From: Hysterangium stoloniferum
Taxonomy: Eukaryota; Basidiomycota; Agaricomycetes; Hysterangiales; Hysterangiaceae
NCBI GenBank assembly: GCA_015178975.1
Contig: WHVD01000250.1
Span: 26,907 to 90,906, forward strand
Direction of reading: 5' to 3'
DNA length: 64,000 bases
Below, piece by piece: positions 59,127-64,000 of the stretch. Numbering within the stretch: the first letter of the stretch is position 1; each line of letters opens with the position of its first letter. The notes beneath the pieces are model-generated. The model was not told where the DNA came from. It worked only from the letters and a program-made list of their open reading frames with translations, and made no database searches. The position numbers were made by a program, and so were the translations under genes.

Positions 59127-59770
59127 TGTGAAGAGTGGTGGAAGTTCTAAATGTTCTATATACAAAGAATATCAACTGTTTAGGTATGACATGACAATGT
59201 ATTGACTATTTGAGTCTAATACAGACCAAACACATATTGACTGTTTAGTTCAATACGGTCGAGTGAATTAGCTATCTAAAGTAGAATAGAGAGCTAAAAC
59301 AAATAAAGGAGAATCAACTGTAAAGTATGATTCTGAATGACTGCTCAAGTGTTGAAGAGAATAATGAGAGAGTCAAATAACAGAGTAGCATGGATGTAGT
59401 CTGCACAGATTGAGATAATGGTTTGAGTTTCGACTAGTATAGTTCAAAGCTCTGATTGTGCTAGTAGTTAAAGCCCATCATGTGACGGTCGAGACAATAC
59501 CCCAATCACAACTTACAGGACACTAACTGGGTGTTTGGGTAAGTCGTGGTTGCGGGGTAAAAAGTGTCTGAGTTCTAACTACCGGCACTAGAATACATAA
59601 GTCTGGTGCGTATGTGCCCATAAGAGTCAATGTACCGAATGCATAGGTCGTTGAACTAATTATATGTGTATAATAAAATAGAGAAAAAATAGAAAAAATA
59701 ATGGAAATATAGTATGAGCTCGTCCAGACTATATGTATTTCCAGGAGCATATTTCGCCGTACTTCTCACA
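59127..59770 (-). mobile_element. Solo LTR, inverted copy
   Basis: 644 bp with ends TGTGAAGAGTGG (left) and TACTTCTCACA (right), so read on the minus strand it runs TGTGAGAAG...CTCTTCACA like the copy at 57042. Flanking pentamers are CCCAG and CCCGG, four of five equal, consistent with a target duplication that has mutated once. About 85-90% similar to copy 57042. Confidence 0.85.
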
Positions 59771-61745
59771 CCCGGTCTCCTTGGTTTGAAAGGTAAGGTG
59801 GGGTAAGGTGGTGTGTTGACTGATGAGATTAATGGTGATATTTTTAAGATAAGAAAACCGCCATCCATCAGACTCTTCGAACCTCCCAGACCGAGACCAA
59901 AAAAGGTGCTTACACAGACCCAATTGTGCCACACAGTGGGTGGGCCTTATGGTGGTGTGGTATGTCACTAACTTATATAGTGTATATATCTGATTGTGAC
60001 CTGCTGTATGGCATCCTAGTGATAAACAGGTGATACTCCACTCATGATAAAGTGACCCCCACTCCTGCACGCCAACGACCTCTTCCTCTGATTCCCAGCA
60101 GTTCTCAATAGACGCTGGGTCAGACCACGACGATGATGACGATCAATGATGATGATGACGACAACATGAATCTCTTGCTCTCGGTTCACCTGTGTCTCTC
60201 TGCCAATCACACCCAGAGAGAGAGAGAGAGAGAGAACCTGAGCTCGTTTGGAGAGTCTCCCCCCCTTCTGTATGTCAGCCAGCCTTCTGTATGTGTTAGG
60301 ATACACACACAGGCCGGGTTTCCAGAGAAACCCGCGGGATATCCGGTAGGACTTGGCTTCAGCTTATAGGCTGCGCCCTCGCTAGATCGTGTTGTCCAAT
60401 TTCAAACGGACGGACGGGGATCCCGGGGAGTCCGGGCGGGGTTCGTGGGTTGTAGGTCATAAGTTGGGGGTCAGGTCATAAGTCAGAGGTCGTGGGTCAT
60501 GAGTCGAGTTGGTTGAGAGAGATAGATGCACCGGAGCCCGTGGGCTCCGACTAGTGCGAGCGATGTGAATCAAGTAAGGTTTTTAGAGTGGAAAATGTTA
60601 TTAGATTACTGGGGGGAATCTAAGCTAATTTTCTGACTGGATTGTATGTACAACATCTGCCAGTTTATATAGACCGTGGAATGCATGACATACCAAATCC
60701 AGTAATAATGAAACGAAACTAACAAAACATAAAACAGGAATAGTAAACACCAAATTGGTGTTAGGAACGGAACGGAACGGAGCGGAGTCCGAATCATGAC
60801 AAAGCATAACCCATAATGGGAAATGGAGTGGGAGCAGAGTCCTAAATCGTGACAGGTCATTTGACTAAAACGGGAACGGGGCTCGATTAGAGTGGTGATG
60901 GGATTCTAAGCGGGGACCGGTGACTGATGCGTGGGATGAAGACGGACATAGACAGAGACGGAGTCCGGGGGAAGTCCGGTGACTGATATGTGTCGTAATG
61001 AGGTCGAATGTAACGAGTCTTGACATAACGGAGTCCGGGCGGGAAATCCTATAAACAGACGATTGGTGCTTGTAGCGCATGGGGGCGTACGGGTTAGTGC
61101 CCGGAGTCCAGTGGGATTGTCCGGTCGTAACAGTATGCCAGCCAGCCAGCCAGCCAGCCACCATTTACTGAATCTCTTCCTCCCCTTTTTCCCTTTCTCC
61201 TCCTGCTGGCAGGTTAGAGTGGCAATCTGCGCCCCCCGGCTTTCCCCTGCCTTCCTTGGTATGTTATCAATCTAGTTGATGGTGTTCATCTCTCTCTTTC
61301 TCTTTCTTCTTGTACATAATAAAAAAAAATGATTGTTCATGTGTGTATATAAAGTGAGTCTTTCATGCAACTTGGGGACTTTTGAGTGCATATAAAATTG
61401 AGACTGAGACTGAAATGACTTAGTATATAAAATAATGGTTGAAATGTACAGTCTGGGTATAGGTAATAGTGGTGGTAGTGGTCGTGGGTGGTGGGTAGGT
61501 GGTGGTATAATAAAATGAGGATTGAAACCACTCTCCAAAGTGTGTTAAAACTGACACTCAGTGTATAGACCGAGATTTGAAATGGCTCTTGGCCACGCCA
61601 CCCATCATGGCATATCGTGTCATTGTTGTTGTTTTGCATGCAATGTTAAATTTATTTTATCTTTATTATTTGAACTTGTGACCCCTTCGTGATTTGATGA
61701 GCTTCCTGTCCTTCAGATCATCCATGATTGCTTTGAGAAATCTTT
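59771..61745. other. Non-coding, transposon-like sequence with microsatellites
   Basis: Holds an (AG)n run at about 60215-60236, a (CAGC)n run at about 61138-61162, four copies of aacggaacgg-like sequence near 60767-60783, and repeated ggagtccggg phrases (60420-61030). No supported gene. Confidence 0.5.
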
Positions 61746-62199
61746 TCAGACCTTCATGGGCAGCCAGCCATTTAGTGAGAAAGACCATCTCATCTCACTG
61801 ACATCTGCAATGGTGCGAACATGAATTGAGAATTGAGAAATCAACGGACAGATAAACAATGCATGAGGACTCACCTGTTGATGTACTCGATCGTGACCAG
61901 CTTCCTTTGGTGATACTTCACACCGAACATCATCTGATTCTCCCCTCTCAGCCATTTTGGGATCCCAATCCTTGAGTGGGATGTAGTGGCCACAGGATGG
62001 ATCAGCGCATTCCCAATCGTGGATTATCTGCTTCCAGCATAGATGCAGTGGGCCTTTCCATGTGATTGACAGGATACACAGCTTGCAGTTTTCTGGCAAG
62101 ATGAGCACAGCAGGGCCTGCATTCATATCCATATTGATCTCATCCATCTCCCTTGGTGTCGTTTGGGATGGTCGAGAGTGTGGGCCAGCATAGTCCACC
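61746..62199 (-). pseudogene. Coding-like fragment cut by an LTR element
   Basis: Minus-strand frame from the LTR edge leftwards is open and protein-like: YAGPHSRPSQTTPREMDEIN, LPENCKLCILSITWKGPLH, CWKQIIHDWECADPSCGHYI. A GTGAGT donor near 61875 and an acceptor near 61803 suggest an intron. Cys pairs (KLC, ADPSCGH) hint at a zinc-binding fold but I do not recognise it. The upstream ATG of the open frame falls inside the LTR, so the natural start has been lost or displaced. Could be a host gene broken by insertion or part of another transposon. Confidence 0.35.
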
Positions 62200-62843
62200 T
62201 GTGAAGAGTCGATAGATTCTGACCATTCAATATACGAAGAATAGTGTTTATTCAACTACTATTAGCAGGTATTGACCGTACAGTACAATACCGTAGATTA
62301 CTAGACAAGCAGTACTAGTAAGAAGACATGCTACGCGTCACAAGAGCAACTGTACAGTTGCTCTTGACGGCTAGAATGAAAGAATGAAAGAGTTGACCTT
62401 CACGGTACAACTCGTAGCTAGATGTAAAATAGATAATCAACGCGAAGCTGAATATCTAGAGTAAAGAAATAATAGCGCGAGTCGACTATAATGTCGACTA
62501 GCGCAAAGACCTTAGATTGGAACTCGACCTTCGCGGTTCAAGTCCAAAGTTCGTTAGTATGCAAGAGAATACTACCTTTAAAGGTAGTTGAGACATTACC
62601 CTTGACACCTCTCGCTATTCGACGTCTGGGTCGTTTACGAGGTGGTGTCTGCTGGGTAAAAGTGTCTATTGTCTTTGGCGCCGAGAGTGCCCATACATAT
62701 ACACAAAGCTTCAAACTACAAAATAAAGGTATGCTCGAAATATAGAAAGAATATAAAGAAAGAAAATAAAAGATAAATAATAAAGTACTATAATCCAACT
62801 ATTATTCCTTAGTCCGGGTATGCATATATGCATACCCTTTACA
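62200..62843 (-). mobile_element. LTR of a retrotransposon extending right
   Basis: 644 bp with TG...CA ends (TGTGAAGAGTCGATAG on the left, ACCCTTTACA on the right). Related to the LTRs at 57042 and 59127 (shared CTCTTCACA end and gggtaaaa.gtgtct block). Flanking pentamers differ (CCACC, GTGCC), as expected if this is one end of a full element. Read on the minus strand, a G-rich tract (CTGGGGGGCAC) lies just before the LTR, like a polypurine tract, making this the 3' LTR of a minus-strand element. Contains two perfect palindromes, 62341-62366 and 62816-62837. Confidence 0.75.
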
Positions 62844-62868
62844 GTGCCCCCCAGTTCGAAGGGATGTG

Positions 62869-64000
62869 CTATACTAGGTGTCGAAGAGTATCTGGGACGC
62901 CACCCCAAGCTTCCTGTGAGGATCCCCCAAGGTCCAAAATGATGTTTCCCCATCGTTCCCTTTTTACTCTGAAGGATTCGGCTATTCTCGCCCGAGCCAA
63001 ATCACTAGAATTCCTGTACAAGGAGTCGGCCCATCGTCTGTAGGCTTTCTCTCTGCAACGAACGACTGCGCGGACACTAACTGGCAGAGCGGAAATCCGC
63101 GCGAGAAGAGGAGCATTGGGGAGGGGAAATGAAGACGCGGGCAGCGGGGCAGGAATGTGTGGCTGCGTGGTGGTCTCTGTGGGAGGTGTCAAGACGAGGG
63201 CCTCGAGTAAATCTACTAAGCCAGCAATAGAGAGGACATTCGCTGAGTCTGGGGGCAGACGGTGAAGCTCCACTATGATGTGCCGGAACATAGAGAGTTT
63301 AATCTCCTGTGCTGCTCGCGCAAAGTTCTTCCCCTCTGCGAGATCCTCGAAGGAGAGATAGAAATCCTCCATTATCTCCGACAACGGAGCCAGACCACGA
63401 CAACCCTTAAGGCTCCCTTGAAGGACCGGTTGCTGAAGTACTGGCACGAGCTGTGATAGCACCCTTCTGACAGGAAACTGTTCGGAAGGGTAGTTGACAG
63501 CTACTCGCATCCAGAACGTTGTGGATACGGGCTCAGTGAGGGGAAGCGGGCTGTCAAGGACGGGAATAGGGGATTGTTCTCGAAGAGGAGTGGTGGCTTT
63601 CTGCATCTCCTTCGCCTTTCTGCTTGCCATGGGATCGATGATGTCCGGTGTAGGGGGGTCCAAATCGACATCTATTCGCTCTGGTGGAAGGTCCTGGATA
63701 GGGCTACCCAAGGACACGCAATATGAATACGGAGAGTCGGGAGGGATACCCGGTGACGGCGGAAGTTGGGTCGGTACCGGTATAGCTTTCGGGGAGGGAG
63801 AGAGACGAGGCGCCAGAATCGGGGAAGGTTCGCGTTGGGCTGAGGGAGTGTGTGCCGGGTGAAGGATGGGAGGGGGCCTCGACATCCTGAGTGAGGTTGG
63901 ACCGGTACAGCTTTTGAAGAGGGAGGTAAATGAGGCGTTAGAATCGGGGCTGAGGGAGTGTGTGTAGGGTGAATGATGGGAAGGGGCCTCGACGTTGGCG
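62869..64000 (-). CDS. Proline-rich ORF inside the LTR element, 5' end uncertain
   Basis: The frame is open from the stop at 62869 to the window edge. The first ATG in it is at 63885 (MSRPPPILHPAHTPSAQREP), giving 338 residues. The N-terminal third is Pro/Ser-rich; the rest is helical with many Leu/Ala/Arg (MFRHIIVELHRLPPDSANV, SIAGLVDLLEALVL, RWADSLYRNSSDLARARIAE). No protease, reverse transcriptase, integrase or CCHC knuckle is seen. It ends 26 bp from the 3' LTR, so pol cannot follow it. It may be the gag-like product of a non-autonomous element or a transduced gene. Upstream of 63885 a ~120-bp DNA repeat is read in a different frame, so the true start is probably the ATG. Confidence 0.5.
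   Translation of the reverse strand, partial: ANVEAPSHHSPYTHSLSPDSNASFTSLFKSCTGPTSLRMSRPPPILHPAHTPSAQREPSPILAPRLSPSPKAIPVPTQLPPSPGIPPDSPYSYCVSLGSPIQDLPPERIDVDLDPPTPDIIDPMASRKAKEMQKATTPLREQSPIPVLDSPLPLTEPVSTTFWMRVAVNYPSEQFPVRRVLSQLVPVLQQPVLQGSLKGCRGLAPLSEIMEDFYLSFEDLAEGKNFARAAQEIKLSMFRHIIVELHRLPPDSANVLSIAGLVDLLEALVLTPPTETTTQPHIPAPLPASSFPLPNAPLLARISALPVSVRAVVRCREKAYRRWADSLYRNSSDLARARIAESFRVKRERWGNIILDLGGSSQEAWGGVPDTLRHLV
63763..63995. repeat. Direct repeat of about 120 bp
   Basis: 63763-63885 and 63893-63995 share ggaccggta.agctttt-like sequence, gaggcg..agaatcggg, gctgagggagtgtgtg, gggtgaa.gatggga and ggggcctcgac. Second copy has a deletion of about 20 bp. Confidence 0.8.

Larger units (their letters stand above)
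57689..60381. repeat. Inverted 33-bp motif pair enclosing 2.6 kb
   Basis: Left copy 57689-57721 and right copy 60349-60381 match as inverted repeats with one mismatch in 33 (core CAGCCTATAAGCTGAAGCC). The motif is also the core of the foldback arms at 54.8-54.9 kb. The interior holds LTR pieces and simple-sequence DNA but no transposase. May be a non-autonomous element later filled by LTR insertions. Confidence 0.6.

Noticed and set aside
58776-59205. Pro/His-rich ORFs in 58.8-59.2 kb
   Set aside because: They are translations of CCA- and CACA-rich simple sequence next to an LTR, open in two frames because stops are rare there.

Overview
This window looks like nuclear DNA of a mushroom-forming basidiomycete (Agaricomycetes). 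Protein genes are cut by many short introns of about 47-65 nt. The recognisable proteins are fungal housekeeping proteins plus a basidiomycete-type adenylation-thiolation-reductase enzyme. Long stretches between genes hold decayed transposons, MITE-like elements, LTRs and segmental duplications. No bacterial-type operons, CRISPR arrays or rRNA genes are seen. Gene models were spliced by hand from donor/acceptor signals, reading frame and remembered family motifs.

Layout. (1) 1-16.5 kb is a gene-dense conserved block: the end of a helical-repeat protein (-), the Msp1/ATAD1 AAA-ATPase (-), geranylgeranyltransferase I beta (-), a large WDR7/rabconnectin-3-beta-like WD protein (+), a small unknown gene (+), a 379-bp mariner-type MITE, and a sphinganine C4-hydroxylase (+). 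(2) 16.5-36 kb is accessory: three small single-pass membrane-protein genes, two of them in a 2-kb tandem duplication; two of three scattered copies of a proline-rich module gene; LINE/RNase H debris; and a stop-interrupted ORF. (3) 36.4-39.4 kb has a fourth membrane-protein gene of the same architecture and an Ent3-like epsin. (4) 39.4-48.4 kb is mostly duplicated or decayed sequence, including a fragment of an adenylate-forming reductase and the third proline-rich module copy. (5) 48.4-52.5 kb is an intact adenylate-forming reductase (-). (6) 52.5-64 kb is transposon territory: Mutator-like transposase remnants, an 882-bp minisatellite (63 units of 14 bp in three blocks), a foldback element, at least two solo LTRs (one with a perfect 5-bp target duplication), and the edge of a related LTR element with a proline-rich ORF.

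How the genes relate. The recognised genes serve separate basic functions: mitochondrial outer-membrane protein quality control (Msp1), protein prenylation (GGTase I), V-ATPase/endosome regulation (WDR7-like), sphingolipid hydroxylation (Sur2) and Golgi/endosome clathrin traffic (Ent3-like). Only the reductase suggests specialised metabolism, and it has no obvious cluster partners. The most novel-looking content is two lineage-specific small-gene families: (a) short proteins whose single membrane helix is split at the same codon phase by an intron, and (b) a proline-rich module that carries its own intron and exists as one or two modules per gene.
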